DNA of 64,000 nt from Stenotrophomonas sp. 57. Its GTDB lineage: Bacteria > Pseudomonadota > Gammaproteobacteria > Xanthomonadales > Xanthomonadaceae. Under the pieces are notes generated by a model. That model did no database searches. It saw nothing but the letters and a program-made list of their open reading frames with translations, and was not told where the DNA came from. How positions within the stretch are numbered: the first letter of the stretch is position 1; every line of letters begins with the position of its first letter. A program made the position numbers and the translations under genes. Where the stretch lies: positions 1,858,001 to 1,922,000 of the forward strand of contig NZ_CP127407.1 of NCBI RefSeq assembly GCF_030291075.1. The letters are read 5' to 3'. Positions 54,377 to 63,385 of this stretch are shown piece by piece.

Positions 54377-55093
54377 TCAGTAGCGCGGGTCGGCGATGGC
54401 GGGCAGTACCAGTTCACGTACGAAGCCGGACGGCGACAGCTGCAGCAGCGCACGCACCATGGTCACCACGTCGTGTACCGGCACAAGTTCGCCATCGCCG
54501 CGTGCTGCGGCCTCCGCTACGGGAACCGACAGTACGTCGTCGGTGTTGAGGTAACCCAGCTGCAGGCTGGTCACGGCCAGGCGGCGGTCACGGAAGCACT
54601 CGCGCAATGCATCGGCAATGCCGCTGAGTGCGAACTTCGAGGCACCAAAGGCGACTTCCGGGCGACCGCTGCGTGGCAACGCCGAGGTCGAACCGGTCAA
54701 CACCAGTTGCGGGCGCGGTGCGCCCAGGACGCGCGGCAGCAGGCGGCGCAGCAGCATCAGGGTCGCGGTGATGTTGACGTCGATCAGCTGTGCGAGGGCA
54801 CTATCGGATTCATCGAGGAAGGCGTAATCGTCGCTGAAGGCGTTCGCTTCCCAGATGCCCAGGTTGTGGATCAGCACGTCGATATCGACCGGTGCCTGCG
54901 CCGCGATATGGTCGGCGGCCAGGGTTGGTTGGGCCAGGTCGGCCTCGATCCACTGCAGGGTGACGCCCGCGGGGCATTGGATGTCGCGCGGGCGACTGCG
55001 GGAGACGCCGACAACGGTATCGCCGGGTTGGCACAGGCCTTCAATGAATGCCCGACCCAGGCCCCTGCTGGCGCCGATGACCATCAACTTCAT
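54377..55093 (-). CDS. Short-chain dehydrogenase/reductase
   Basis: This 238-residue SDR has the NAD(P) loop 'VIGASRGLGRAF' and 'HNLGIWE' (a variant NAG), but in place of the usual YxxxK there is 'FGASKFAL' with Phe where Tyr is expected. Ser and Lys are present, Tyr is not obvious. Activity may therefore differ from standard SDRs. The substrate is unknown. The longer frame upstream is antisense to the kinase gene and is not used. The gene stands alone, divergent from the aminoglycoside kinase gene. Confidence 0.8.
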   Translation of the reverse strand: MKLMVIGASRGLGRAFIEGLCQPGDTVVGVSRSRPRDIQCPAGVTLQWIEADLAQPTLAADHIAAQAPVDIDVLIHNLGIWEANAFSDDYAFLDESDSALAQLIDVNITATLMLLRRLLPRVLGAPRPQLVLTGSTSALPRSGRPEVAFGASKFALSGIADALRECFRDRRLAVTSLQLGYLNTDDVLSVPVAEAAARGDGELVPVHDVVTMVRALLQLSPSGFVRELVLPAIADPRY

Positions 55094-55307
55094 GTTGCTT
55101 CCTTGTCGTTGGGACTTGCAGCGGCTGCTGCTGCCTGTACGGGGCCGGCTACTGTGGACGGCGCGCGGCGATTCGTCCATTGCGTGCGCGTCGGCGTACT
55201 CATTCCGTTCAGCGCGGTGCCACGCCAGCCGCACCTTTGCAGGGAGGGACGCGGACCGGCAGGGTGCGCGACAATCGGCAGTGCTATCCACTGGCTTGGG
55301 GCGTTGA

Positions 55308-56117
55308 ATGCACATGGACGAAAACGAAGCGGTCCCCTGCGGGATGCAGCTGCCGCAGGCATGGCAGGAAATGCTGACCGACGCCTGCATCGAACGGCAG
55401 TCGATCGGTGTGTCGCGCGCGGATGTCGCCCGCGTGCATCGACCGGGCCAGGCGGATGCGTTCCTCAAATCGGAAGTGATCGATGCCTTCAGTGAACTGG
55501 GCGATGAGATCGACCGCCTGCGCTGGCTGCAGGCGCAGGGACTACCGGCGCCGACCGTGATCGCCACGATCGAGGAGGGCGGACGGCGCTGGTTGATGAT
55601 GAGCGCGCTGCCCGGCCGCGACCTGGCCTCGTCACCGGAGCTGGCGCCGAGGCAGGTGGCAGATCTGCTGGCTGACGCACTGCGCGGCCTGCATGCCGTG
55701 CCTGTAGCCAACTGCCCGTTCGACCAGCGGTTGGCATCGCGGCTGCAGGCCGCACAGGCACGCGTCGAGGCGGGGCTGGTCGATGCCGATGACTTTGATG
55801 AAGAGCGGCTGGGCCAGAGCCCGCAGCAGGTTTTCGCCGAGCTGCGCGCTACCCAGCCCGCTCATGAAGATCTGGTGGTCAGTCATGGTGACGCCTGCCT
55901 GCCCAACCTGATAGTGGCCGATGGGCGGTTCACCGGCTTCATCGATTGTGGCCGGTTGGGCGTGGCCGACCGCTGTCAGGACCTGGCCCTGGCCGCGCGC
56001 AGCCTGGTCCACAATTTCGGAGATACCCGCTGGGTAGTGCCGCTGTTCCAGCGCTATGGCTCGATTCCTGACGAGCGGCGCTTGGCGTTCTATCGATTGC
56101 TCGATGAGTTCTTCTGA
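55308..56117 (+). CDS. aph(3')-IIc: Aminoglycoside 3'-phosphotransferase, APH(3')-II type
   Basis: This 269-residue kinase closely resembles the APH(3')-IIc enzyme known from S. maltophilia: N-terminus MHMDENEAVPCGMQLPQ, Brenner-type motif 'VSHGDACLPN' with the catalytic Asp, and 'GFIDCGRLGVADR' metal-binding segment. Such enzymes phosphorylate the 3'-OH of kanamycin, neomycin and related compounds in the cytosol. Chromosomal codon use and no mobile element nearby indicate an intrinsic resistance gene. A start two codons downstream is equally possible. Confidence 0.88.
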   Translation: MHMDENEAVPCGMQLPQAWQEMLTDACIERQSIGVSRADVARVHRPGQADAFLKSEVIDAFSELGDEIDRLRWLQAQGLPAPTVIATIEEGGRRWLMMSALPGRDLASSPELAPRQVADLLADALRGLHAVPVANCPFDQRLASRLQAAQARVEAGLVDADDFDEERLGQSPQQVFAELRATQPAHEDLVVSHGDACLPNLIVADGRFTGFIDCGRLGVADRCQDLALAARSLVHNFGDTRWVVPLFQRYGSIPDERRLAFYRLLDEFF

Positions 56118-56174
56118 GGCTGCAGACGGGCTGAACGCTTGCCTGCCGGTGTGTGGATGCGTCCTTCAAAATGC

Positions 56175-56186
56175 ACGAACGTTCGT
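56175..56186. promoter_or_regulatory. TetR-type operator
   Basis: ACGAACGTTCGT is a perfect 12-bp palindrome that ends 14 bp before the TetR ATG. The motif resembles sites of AcrR-like TetR regulators and would support autoregulation of the TetR-DUF418 pair. Confidence 0.62.
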
Positions 56187-56200
56187 TCACTATTTACGCC

Positions 56201-56791
56201 ATGAGCCGAACCGACCGCAACGAGCGACGCATCGCGCAGATCCTGCAGGCCGCCCTGCAGTGCTTCCTCGTCAAGGGATTCCACCAGACCAGCATGCGTG
56301 ACATCGCGCAGGCGGCCGGTGTCAGCCTGGGCAATCTCTACAACCACTTCCCGGGCAAGGAAGCGATCATCCTTGCAGTGGCGGTGGCCGAGAGCGAAGA
56401 ACTGGCACCGTTGCTGCAGCGACTGGCCGCGTCCGATGGCGAGCGTGCACAGGTACTGGTTTTCCTTCAGGACTTCCACGCACTGTGCCGCCAGCCGGAA
56501 TGGGCGACGCTTGCCGTCGAAGTGCTGGCCGAGAGCGCACGCAATCCGGCCGTGGCCGAGGCATTTGCGGCCAATCGCAGGCAATTGCAGGCGACGCTGG
56601 CCGAAGCCCTGCAGCAGGTGGCACAGCGCGAACGTCGGCGCCCCGTGCTTGCAGCGCCACTGCAGGCGCAGGTGCTGCTGGATGCCATCGAAAGCGACGC
56701 GCTGCGTCGGGGGCTGGGCGAAGCCGGTGGCACCGATGAGGCATCGCTGGATCTTGGCCTGCTCGCGCTGCTGCTCGGGGCACGCGCATGA
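56201..56791 (+). CDS. TetR-family transcriptional regulator
   Basis: This 196-residue protein has the HTH at about 10-55 ('SMRDIAQAAGVSLGNLYNHF') and an AcrR-like C-terminal domain. The ATG follows a palindromic operator by 14 bp. Its stop overlaps the start of the DUF418 membrane gene (ATGA), so the two are one unit and the regulator very probably controls that transporter-like protein. Confidence 0.9.
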   Translation: MSRTDRNERRIAQILQAALQCFLVKGFHQTSMRDIAQAAGVSLGNLYNHFPGKEAIILAVAVAESEELAPLLQRLAASDGERAQVLVFLQDFHALCRQPEWATLAVEVLAESARNPAVAEAFAANRRQLQATLAEALQQVAQRERRRPVLAAPLQAQVLLDAIESDALRRGLGEAGGTDEASLDLGLLALLLGARA

Positions 56792-57822
56792 GCGCTGTTG
56801 ATCGGCGGTTGCACGGGCTGGACCTGGCGCGCTATCTGGCGCTGGCCGGCATGGTGCTGGTCAACTTCCGCCTGGCGATGGCCGTGCCGGCAGAGGGTGA
56901 GGGCTGGTTGGCAGGGTTCTTCCATCTGCTGGAAGGCAAAGCCTCGGCGACATTCGTCACCCTGGCCGGTCTTGGCCTGGTGCTGGCCACGCAGCGGCAG
57001 GGTTGGTGGCCAGCCAGTGTGCAGACCTGGCGGCGCGCACTGTTTCTGATGATCCTAGGCCTGCTCAACCTGACTCTGTTCCCGGCCGATATCCTGCACT
57101 ACTACGCGGTGTATTTCGCGTTGGCCGTGGTGTGGCTGCGTGCGTCGCCGCGGGTGTTGCTGGCCAGCATCGTGGGCCTGGCGGCCTGTTCGTTCTGGGC
57201 GTTGCTGCACTGGGACTACAGCCAGAGATGGAACTGGCAGACGCTGGAGTATGCCGGCCTGTGGCAATGGCCGGGCGCGGCCCGCAACCTGCTGTTCAAC
57301 GGTTTCCATCCGCTGCTGCCGTGGCTGTGCTTCTTCCTGCTGGGGATGCTGCTGGCACGCCTGCAGCTGTCACAACCGCGGGTGCAGCGTGCACTGCTGG
57401 TGCTGGGCGTGCTGTTGATCGGTGCCGGCCAGGGCGTGCAGCATCTTGCGCAGGGAACGCCATGGCAGGCATGGCTGGGCACGCAACCGATGCCGCCAGG
57501 CCCCGCCTACGTGCTGACCGGAGCGGGCGCGGCCTGCAGTGTCATCGCGGCCTGCCTGTGGCTGACACGGGTACATCCGGGCGACTGGCTGGAGCCGTTC
57601 ACCGCGGCCGGGCGCATGACCCTGACCCTGTACGTCGGCCACATCCTGCTGGGCATGGGCACGCTGGAAAGCCTGGGCCTGCTCGATGGCAGTGCATCGC
57701 TGGCGTCGGTGCTGCTGTGGGCACTGCTGTTCCTGATGCTGGCGACGGGTGCGGCATGGCTGTGGTCGTGGCAGTTCGCGCGCGGCCCGCTGGAGGCGGT
57801 GATGCGGCGCATCGCAGGCTAG
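56788..57822 (+). CDS. DUF418-family membrane protein
   Basis: This 344-residue protein has about eight to nine predicted helices and starts 'VDRRLHGLDLARYLALAGM', the pattern of the DUF418/heparan-alpha-glucosaminide acetyltransferase-like group. These inner membrane proteins are thought to act as acyltransferases or transporters, but no function is proven. Translational coupling to the TetR gene suggests induction by a small molecule. Gene order APH-TetR-DUF418-APH-like hints at a resistance-linked unit, without proof. Confidence 0.83.
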   Translation: MSAVDRRLHGLDLARYLALAGMVLVNFRLAMAVPAEGEGWLAGFFHLLEGKASATFVTLAGLGLVLATQRQGWWPASVQTWRRALFLMILGLLNLTLFPADILHYYAVYFALAVVWLRASPRVLLASIVGLAACSFWALLHWDYSQRWNWQTLEYAGLWQWPGAARNLLFNGFHPLLPWLCFFLLGMLLARLQLSQPRVQRALLVLGVLLIGAGQGVQHLAQGTPWQAWLGTQPMPPGPAYVLTGAGAACSVIAACLWLTRVHPGDWLEPFTAAGRMTLTLYVGHILLGMGTLESLGLLDGSASLASVLLWALLFLMLATGAAWLWSWQFARGPLEAVMRRIAG

Positions 57823-57921
57823 TTCTCTGCTCGTGCCGAGGCGATGTTGTGACGGACATGTCTGTGTCGTGGCGATTGCATCTGCGATAGTGGCGGCAGG
57901 TAACACTTTCCGCTTGCATCC

Positions 57922-58929
57922 ATGTCATTCGCTTCGGCGCAGCATCTCGGCGAAGTCCTGCAACAATCCTATGGCATTACCGCCACCGCTGTGGTGCCGC
58001 GCCCGGTGGGCGCCGACGCCAATGCCAGCGTGTATCGCGTCGACGCGCGCCACGGGCAGTGGTGGCTGAAATGCCGCACGTACCAGGTTGCTCCGGCGGT
58101 ATGGGACAGCCTGCACTGGCTGCGCGGTACGCTGGACATCGAAGAAATCGTTGCACCTTGGCCGGCACTGACCGGCGGCGCCTCGGTGCAGCGTTGGGGA
58201 CTGCAGTTCACGCTGTTTCCTTACATCGAAGGCCAGTCCGGGTTCGAGGCGGCGTTGAGCCATAGGCAGTGGCGACGCCTGGGCGAGGTGCTGCGGCGCC
58301 TGCACGCGGCGCAGCTGCCGACCGAACTGCAGCGAGCGCTACCGACCGCGCGGCTGGAAACTGCTGCACTTGAGACCGTTGGGCAGTGGCTGGCTGGCGA
58401 GGGCCTTGCGGCTGCAAAGGATGGGCTGGGCCGTGCATTCGTTTCCGTATGGGACCGGCAGCATGCGCGTATCACGGCGCTGCACGCGCAGGCACTGCAG
58501 CTGCACGCGGCATTGCAGGAGGTTCCGGTTGACCTGCACCTGTGCCATACCGACCTGCATGCCGGCAATCTGCTGATGGGCAATGACGGCGGCCTGCACC
58601 TGATCGATTGGGATGGCCTGTCGCTGGCCCCGCGTGAGCGCGACCTGATGTTCATCGGTGCCGCGGTTGGCGGGCGCTGGGGACGTGAGAATCCGCTGGG
58701 CTTCGAGGAGGGCTATGGCAGCGACCGCGGCGACCCGCGCTGGATCGCGTGGTACCGGCACTGTCGCATTCTGCAGGACCTGATCGAGTTCCAGCAGGTG
58801 CTGCTGGGCAGCGACGGTGAGGAGCGTTCGCCGCAACTGCGCAGGCAGTCGCTGCACTACCTGGGCGAGCAGTTCGCACCGGGCAATGTGTTCGATGCGG
58901 CGGAGCGGGTGTATCGCGCGCTGGGTTAG
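57922..58929 (+). CDS. APH(9)-like aminoglycoside/choline kinase-family phosphotransferase
   Basis: This 335-residue protein is a kinase of the APH superfamily: 'LCHTDLHAGNLLM' (catalytic loop with Asp and Asn) and 'LIDWDGLSLAPRERDLMFIG' (metal-binding Asp and an extension) match the APH(9) spectinomycin phosphotransferases in this signature. Length fits. Substrate is therefore probably spectinomycin, but a housekeeping kinase is possible. It is separated from the DUF418 gene by 99 bp and followed by a tandem repeat and a SMAG. Confidence 0.72.
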   Translation: MSFASAQHLGEVLQQSYGITATAVVPRPVGADANASVYRVDARHGQWWLKCRTYQVAPAVWDSLHWLRGTLDIEEIVAPWPALTGGASVQRWGLQFTLFPYIEGQSGFEAALSHRQWRRLGEVLRRLHAAQLPTELQRALPTARLETAALETVGQWLAGEGLAAAKDGLGRAFVSVWDRQHARITALHAQALQLHAALQEVPVDLHLCHTDLHAGNLLMGNDGGLHLIDWDGLSLAPRERDLMFIGAAVGGRWGRENPLGFEEGYGSDRGDPRWIAWYRHCRILQDLIEFQQVLLGSDGEERSPQLRRQSLHYLGEQFAPGNVFDAAERVYRALG

Positions 58930-58939
58930 TTCCCGGGCC

Positions 58940-58975
58940 GTTGCCAGGATCGCCCGGGTTGCCAGGATCGCCCGG
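58940..58975 (+). repeat. 18-bp tandem duplication
   Basis: GTTGCCAGGATCGCCCGG is present twice in direct tandem between the APH(9)-like stop and the SMAG. Origin by slippage is likely; no function is evident. Confidence 0.85.
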
Positions 58976-58976
58976 G

Positions 58977-59063
58977 GTAGAGTCGACTGTTAGTCGACTG
59001 CTTTTCGATTGGACCAGGCAATGCCCGCACTGCGCGCGATAGTCGACTAACAGTCGACTCTAC
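58977..59063. repeat. SMAG dimer (GAGTCGACT class)
   Basis: GTAGAGTCGACTGTTAGTCG plus ACT and its inverted partner ending CAGTCGACTCTAC. It is a fourth stem family of the GTAG repeats in the window. It lies between the convergent ends of the APH(9)-like and EamA genes. Confidence 0.87.
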
Positions 59064-59111
59064 CCGCAGCCTGTCCGTGCACGACCCATGGGTTGTCCAT
59101 GCAGGTGGTTT

Positions 59112-60035
59112 TCATTCTGCGGGCTTGACCGCTGCCGAGGCTGCGGCGCTGGCGGCACGCCGCGACAGTACGGCTTCGCGGTGGGCGATGTAGGCGTTCG
59201 CGGCGAGGATGATGCCGGCGCCGATGAGCGTCCAGCGATCCACGCTTTCGTTGAACAGCAGCCAGCCGAGCAGCGTTACCAGCGGCAGCTGCAGGAAGCT
59301 GATCGGGGTTAGCGCCGAGACTTCGCCGAGGCGCAGCGCCCGCGTCCACAGCAGCTGGCCTACAGTACCGAGCACACCCGTGGCCAGCAGCCACAGCCAG
59401 GCGATGCCGGTCGGCCAGACCCAGACGAACAGCGCTGGCACCAGCGACAGCGGCACCCAGAACACGTAGGTGTACAGCACCACGGTGTCGGCGCTGTCGA
59501 CGCGGGTCAGCTGCTTGATCTGGATCGCCACCAGTGAACTGAGCACGGCGGCCGCCACCGCCACCAGGCTGCCCGCGGTGAAGCCGGCGGTACCGGGTCG
59601 CACGATCACCAGCACGCCGATGAAGCCGACCACCACTGCGGCCCAGCGCCGCACGCGCACGGTCTCGCCCAGCCACAGCACGGCGGCAATCGTGACGAAC
59701 AGCGGCGTGGAATAGGACAGCGAAACCGCCTGCGCCAAAGGCAGGTGGCCCAGCGCCCAGAACGCGCACAGCATCGAGCCCAGGCCAATCGCACTGCGCA
59801 CGAAATAGCGTGGCGCCTGCTGGGTCTTGAGCGGCGCGTGGCCCGGGCGCAACAGCATCGGCAGCAGGGCCAGCAGGCCAAAGGCGTTGCGGAAGAACGC
59901 CACTTCCTGGGTCGGAACGTAGCGCGTGGCATAGCGGATCGCCACCGCCATCAGGCCGAAGGCCATCGTGCTGCCGAGCATCAGCAGCGCCGCCCGCATC
60001 GGGGTGGCGCCTGTGGAAAGGGCAGGGGTGTTCAC
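59112..60035 (-). CDS. EamA/DMT-family transporter
   Basis: This 307-residue protein (GTG start; an ATG 12 codons downstream is possible) has ten predicted helices in two EamA repeats ('[19 protein letters not shown]', '[16 protein letters not shown]', and '[19 protein letters not shown]'). The family exports metabolites such as amino acids and nucleobases. The GTG overlaps the murB stop (GTGA), supporting coupling and this start. The third gene of a pyrD-murB-eamA minus-strand run. No substrate can be named. Confidence 0.85.
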   Translation of the reverse strand: MNTPALSTGATPMRAALLMLGSTMAFGLMAVAIRYATRYVPTQEVAFFRNAFGLLALLPMLLRPGHAPLKTQQAPRYFVRSAIGLGSMLCAFWALGHLPLAQAVSLSYSTPLFVTIAAVLWLGETVRVRRWAAVVVGFIGVLVIVRPGTAGFTAGSLVAVAAAVLSSLVAIQIKQLTRVDSADTVVLYTYVFWVPLSLVPALFVWVWPTGIAWLWLLATGVLGTVGQLLWTRALRLGEVSALTPISFLQLPLVTLLGWLLFNESVDRWTLIGAGIILAANAYIAHREAVLSRRAASAAASAAVKPAE

Positions 60036-61093
60036 CACTGGGCGCCGAGCAGGCGGGGCTCCGGTTCGATCGGTACGCCAAACTTCTCCAGCACCGAGGC
60101 CGAGATGCGGCGTGCCAGTGCCAACAACTCCGCACCGCTGGCATTGCCATGGTTGACCAGCACCAGCGCGTGGCTGGCGGCCACGCCGGCATCGCCTTCG
60201 CGGAAGCCCTTCCAGCCACAGGATTCGATCATCCACGCCGCCGAGACCTTGCGCTTGTCATCCTGCTCGGCCGGGAACACCGGCAGGTCGGGGAAGTGCT
60301 GCAGCAGCACGTCGACCTGTTCCAGCGGCAGCACCGGGTTCTTGAAGAAGCTGCCGGCGTTGCCCAGTACATCCGGGTCGGGCAGCTTGCGGCGGCGGAT
60401 CGCGATCACGGCATTGGCCACGTCGACTGCGCTCGGCAGCTCCACGCCCTGTGCCTGCAGTTCCTCGCGGATGCCGGCGTAGTCCATGCGCAGATCGTGC
60501 AGCAGTGGCAGCTTCAGTTCGATGGCGGTGATCAGGTAGCGATCGGGTTGCTGCTTGAACACGCTGTCGCGGTAGGCAAAGCCACACTGTTCATTGTCCA
60601 GCCGTACCCAGGCCTGTTCCTGGCAGTCCCAAGCTTCAACAGCCTGGATGAACTCGCCGACCTGCGCGCCATACGCACCGATGTTCTGGATCGGCGCGGC
60701 ACCGGCCGTACCGGGAATCAGCGCCAGGTTCTCCAGGCCGGACAGGCCTTCCTGCAGCGACCACATCACCAAGCCATGCCAGGACACGCCAGCACCGGCA
60801 CGGATCACCGCATGGTCGGCGCGGTGTTCAAGGAAGCTGATGTCACGGTTGCCGAACACCAGCAAGGTGCCGGGCAGGTCCTCGGCGATCAGTACGTTGC
60901 TGCCGCTGCCCAGCACCAGCAGTGGGCCGTTGGCCACTTCCGGCAACGCCAGCACTTCCGGCAGCAGGGCCGCGTCGTGCAGTTCCAGCAGCTGGGCTGC
61001 ACTGGCCTGCACGTGGAAGGTGTTCAGTGCCTGCAGCGGTGCATTGCGGGTGAGCGACCAGCGCAGCGGCGCGGCGTTGTCGGTGGTATCCAT
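60032..61093 (-). CDS. murB: UDP-N-acetylenolpyruvoylglucosamine reductase
   Basis: This 353-residue FAD enzyme makes UDP-N-acetylmuramate for peptidoglycan. The FAD site '[13 protein letters not shown]', '[16 protein letters not shown]' and the catalytic '[10 protein letters not shown]' segment (Ser) are present. This is the type I E. coli-like form. A GTG four codons upstream overlaps the pyrD stop (GTGA), so the start may be there (357 residues). Essential gene, coupled with its neighbours. Confidence 0.96.
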   Translation of the reverse strand: MDTTDNAAPLRWSLTRNAPLQALNTFHVQASAAQLLELHDAALLPEVLALPEVANGPLLVLGSGSNVLIAEDLPGTLLVFGNRDISFLEHRADHAVIRAGAGVSWHGLVMWSLQEGLSGLENLALIPGTAGAAPIQNIGAYGAQVGEFIQAVEAWDCQEQAWVRLDNEQCGFAYRDSVFKQQPDRYLITAIELKLPLLHDLRMDYAGIREELQAQGVELPSAVDVANAVIAIRRRKLPDPDVLGNAGSFFKNPVLPLEQVDVLLQHFPDLPVFPAEQDDKRKVSAAWMIESCGWKGFREGDAGVAASHALVLVNHGNASGAELLALARRISASVLEKFGVPIEPEPRLLGAQW

Positions 61094-61101
61094 GGGCGCG
61101 C

Positions 61102-62157
61102 TCACAGCGGGGCCACCGCGCCGCGGCTCGGCGCTTCGCGACGGCGACGGATCGCCTCCACGCATTCGGAGACCAGGGCAGGGCCACGGAAGATCAGGCC
61201 GCTGTAGCACTGCACCAGTGCTGCACCTGCGGCCATCTTGGCCACGGCGTCTGCACCGGAGAGGATGCCGCCGACGCCGACCAGCGGCACCGATTCGGGC
61301 AGGCGCGCGCGCAGTCGGCGCAGCACCAGCGTCGACTGCTCCAGCACCGGCGCACCGGACAGGCCGCCAGCCTCGTTGGCCAGCGGATCGCCGGCCACCT
61401 TGCTGTGGTCGATGGTGGTGTTGGTGGCGATCACGCCGTCCACCTGCAGTTCGCCCAGCACGCGTGCGGCGGCATCGATGTCGCGCTCGCTCAGGTCCGG
61501 CGCCACCTTCACCAGCATCGGCACACGGCGACCGTGCTGCGCCGCCAGGGTTTCCTGGCGGTCACGCAGCTGGCTGACCAGATGGCGCAGTGCGGTCTCT
61601 TCCTGCAGCTCACGCAGGCCGGCGGTATTGGGCGAGGAGATGTTGACGGTGATGTAGTCGGCCAGCGGATACACCTTGTCCAGGCAGGCGATGTAATCGT
61701 CCACGGCCTGTTCGTTGGGGGTGTCCTTGTTCTTGCCGATGTTGATGCCGAGCAGGCCGCGACGGTTGCGCGCGCGTTCGACATTGCGCACCAGCGCATC
61801 CACACCCGCGTTGTTGAAGCCCATGCGGTTGATGATCGCGTTGTGTTCCGGCAGCCGGAACAGGCGCGGCTGCGGATTGCCGGCCTGCGGGCGCGGGGTG
61901 ATGGTGCCGATCTCGACGAAGCCGAAGCCCAGCGCGAACAGGGCATCGATGTGCTCGCCGTTCTTGTCCAGGCCGGCAGCCAGGCCGACCGGATTGGGGA
62001 ACGTCAGCCCGAACACGGTGCTCGGCATCGGCGCGATGCGGGCGGCCAGCAGCGGCGTGGTGCCGGTGCGGTAGGCCAGGTCCAGTGCGGACAGGCCGAG
62101 GCCGTGGGCGCGCTCGGCGTCGAGCGAGAACAGGAAGGGGCGGGCAAGCGAATACAT
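61102..62157 (-). CDS. pyrD: Dihydroorotate dehydrogenase (quinone), class 2
   Basis: This 351-residue enzyme oxidises dihydroorotate to orotate, passing electrons to quinone at the inner membrane. The N-terminal amphipathic helix ('[20 protein letters not shown]'), '[14 protein letters not shown]' with the catalytic serine and '[10 protein letters not shown]' identify class 2. Standard length. First gene of the pyrD-murB-eamA run and 8 bp after the methyltransferase stop, so the latter may be co-transcribed. Confidence 0.97.
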   Translation of the reverse strand: MYSLARPFLFSLDAERAHGLGLSALDLAYRTGTTPLLAARIAPMPSTVFGLTFPNPVGLAAGLDKNGEHIDALFALGFGFVEIGTITPRPQAGNPQPRLFRLPEHNAIINRMGFNNAGVDALVRNVERARNRRGLLGINIGKNKDTPNEQAVDDYIACLDKVYPLADYITVNISSPNTAGLRELQEETALRHLVSQLRDRQETLAAQHGRRVPMLVKVAPDLSERDIDAAARVLGELQVDGVIATNTTIDHSKVAGDPLANEAGGLSGAPVLEQSTLVLRRLRARLPESVPLVGVGGILSGADAVAKMAAGAALVQCYSGLIFRGPALVSECVEAIRRRREAPSRGAVAPL

Positions 62158-62165
62158 GCGTCGGT

Positions 62166-62936
62166 TCAGTCCAGCGTGCCGAGGAAGGCTCGGGTTCGAT
62201 ATTCAAAGGCGACCTGGCCGTCGACCGCGTGGGCGGCGAACAGGTCCTGCAGGGCGGCGATCATCGGCGCATGGCGCGGGTGACCGGGTTGCGGGGCATA
62301 GGAGGAGGACAGCAGGCGCCCGCGCAGGGCGTCGAAATCCAGATGCTGCACATTCGGCAGCTCCACCCTGCCGCGCAGGCCGGAGCCGAACCAGGCCTGC
62401 ATGGTGGCGTCGTCCTGGTAGCGCTCGGCCACGGCGGTGTAGTCGGTGCCGTAGTCCAGCAGCAGCTGCTCGTAGCCGACCAGGAACGGGCTGGCGTCGA
62501 GCAGGCGCGAGTTCCAGTAGATCAGTGCCATGCCGCCCGGGCGCAGGATGCGCCGCCACTCGGCGCGCACCGCCACGGTATCGAACCAGTGGAACGCCTG
62601 CGCCACGCTGACCAGGTCAACGCTGGCATCGTCCAGCCCGGTGGCCTCGGCGCGGCCATCGACTGCGCTGAAACGTGGATACTGCGGCGCGAGCCATTCC
62701 TCGGCGGCGCCGCGCATGGCCGCATTCGGTTCAACGGCAACCACCGGATGGCCGCTGGCCAGGAACAGGCGGCTGGAGATGCCGGTGCCGGCGCCGATGT
62801 CGGCGACCACGGCCTCGTGGCTGACGCCCATCGGGCCATGCAGCCACTCCAACAGAGCGTGCGGGTAATCGGGCCGGTAGCGGACGTAATCGGCGACGCG
62901 GCTGCTGAAGCGTTCAGTGCTGTCGGAGGCGGTCAT
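62166..62936 (-). CDS. Class I SAM-dependent methyltransferase
   Basis: This 256-residue methyltransferase has motif I '[15 protein letters not shown]', '[12 protein letters not shown]' and post-motif 'AFHWFD', the Methyltransf_11 pattern. The start [10 protein letters not shown] is preferred. The substrate is unknown. It lies 5 bp behind the small membrane protein gene and 8 bp ahead of pyrD on the same strand, so may be part of a longer operon. Confidence 0.87.
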   Translation of the reverse strand: MTASDSTERFSSRVADYVRYRPDYPHALLEWLHGPMGVSHEAVVADIGAGTGISSRLFLASGHPVVAVEPNAAMRGAAEEWLAPQYPRFSAVDGRAEATGLDDASVDLVSVAQAFHWFDTVAVRAEWRRILRPGGMALIYWNSRLLDASPFLVGYEQLLLDYGTDYTAVAERYQDDATMQAWFGSGLRGRVELPNVQHLDFDALRGRLLSSSYAPQPGHPRHAPMIAALQDLFAAHAVDGQVAFEYRTRAFLGTLD

Positions 62937-62941
62937 GGCGA

Positions 62942-63226
62942 TCAGTTCGACATCGCGGCGAGCCAGGCCAGGCCGCCGAAGAACAGGATGAAGACCAGGA
63001 TGGCGGCGATCACGGCACCGACCATCACCCAGCCCAGCACCAGGCCGGTGACGGCAAGGCCATCGCCTTCCAGTTCCTGCGGGCGACGGCGGATCTCGGC
63101 GCGGGCCATGTGGCCGGTGACGATGGCCACGATGCTGGCCACGAAGGGCAGGACGGTCCAGCTGGCGATGCCCATGACCAGGCTGACCACGGCCAGGGCG
63201 CTTGTCTGTCGGGGTGCCACGCTCAT
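62942..63226 (-). CDS. Small DUF4190-like membrane protein
   Basis: This 94-residue protein has two hydrophobic helices separated by a basic loop ('ALAVVSLVMGIASWTVLPFV' and 'VTGLVLGWVMVGAVIAAILV'), the DUF4190 pattern. An AAGGAGG ribosome binding site 6 bp before the ATG fixes the start. It is 5 bp upstream of the methyltransferase gene. Function is unknown. Confidence 0.78.
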   Translation of the reverse strand: MSVAPRQTSALAVVSLVMGIASWTVLPFVASIVAIVTGHMARAEIRRRPQELEGDGLAVTGLVLGWVMVGAVIAAILVFILFFGGLAWLAAMSN

Positions 63227-63293
63227 CGGGGTCCTCCTTGGCAGTGTGCACATGATAGTGCCTCTGCCCGGGCAATCCCATGGGCAGTGCCCG

Positions 63294-63381
63294 GTAGAGC
63301 CAAGCCCATGCTCGGCTGGACCCTGGACAATGCGGTGTCGACCGCGCCTCGCGCGCTAGCCGAGCGTGGGCTCGGCTCTAC
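63294..63381. repeat. SMAG dimer near the window end
   Basis: GTAGAGCCAAGCCCATGCTC and its inverted partner ending GCTCGGCTCTAC, with one arm mutation. It lies 5 bp from the stop of the last SDR gene. Confidence 0.85.
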
Positions 63382-63385
63382 AGGG

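Noticed and set aside
58940-58975. 18-bp tandem repeat as a regulatory or attachment site
   Set aside because: It is only a two-copy direct duplication with no symmetry or partner elsewhere. Slippage is a simpler explanation.
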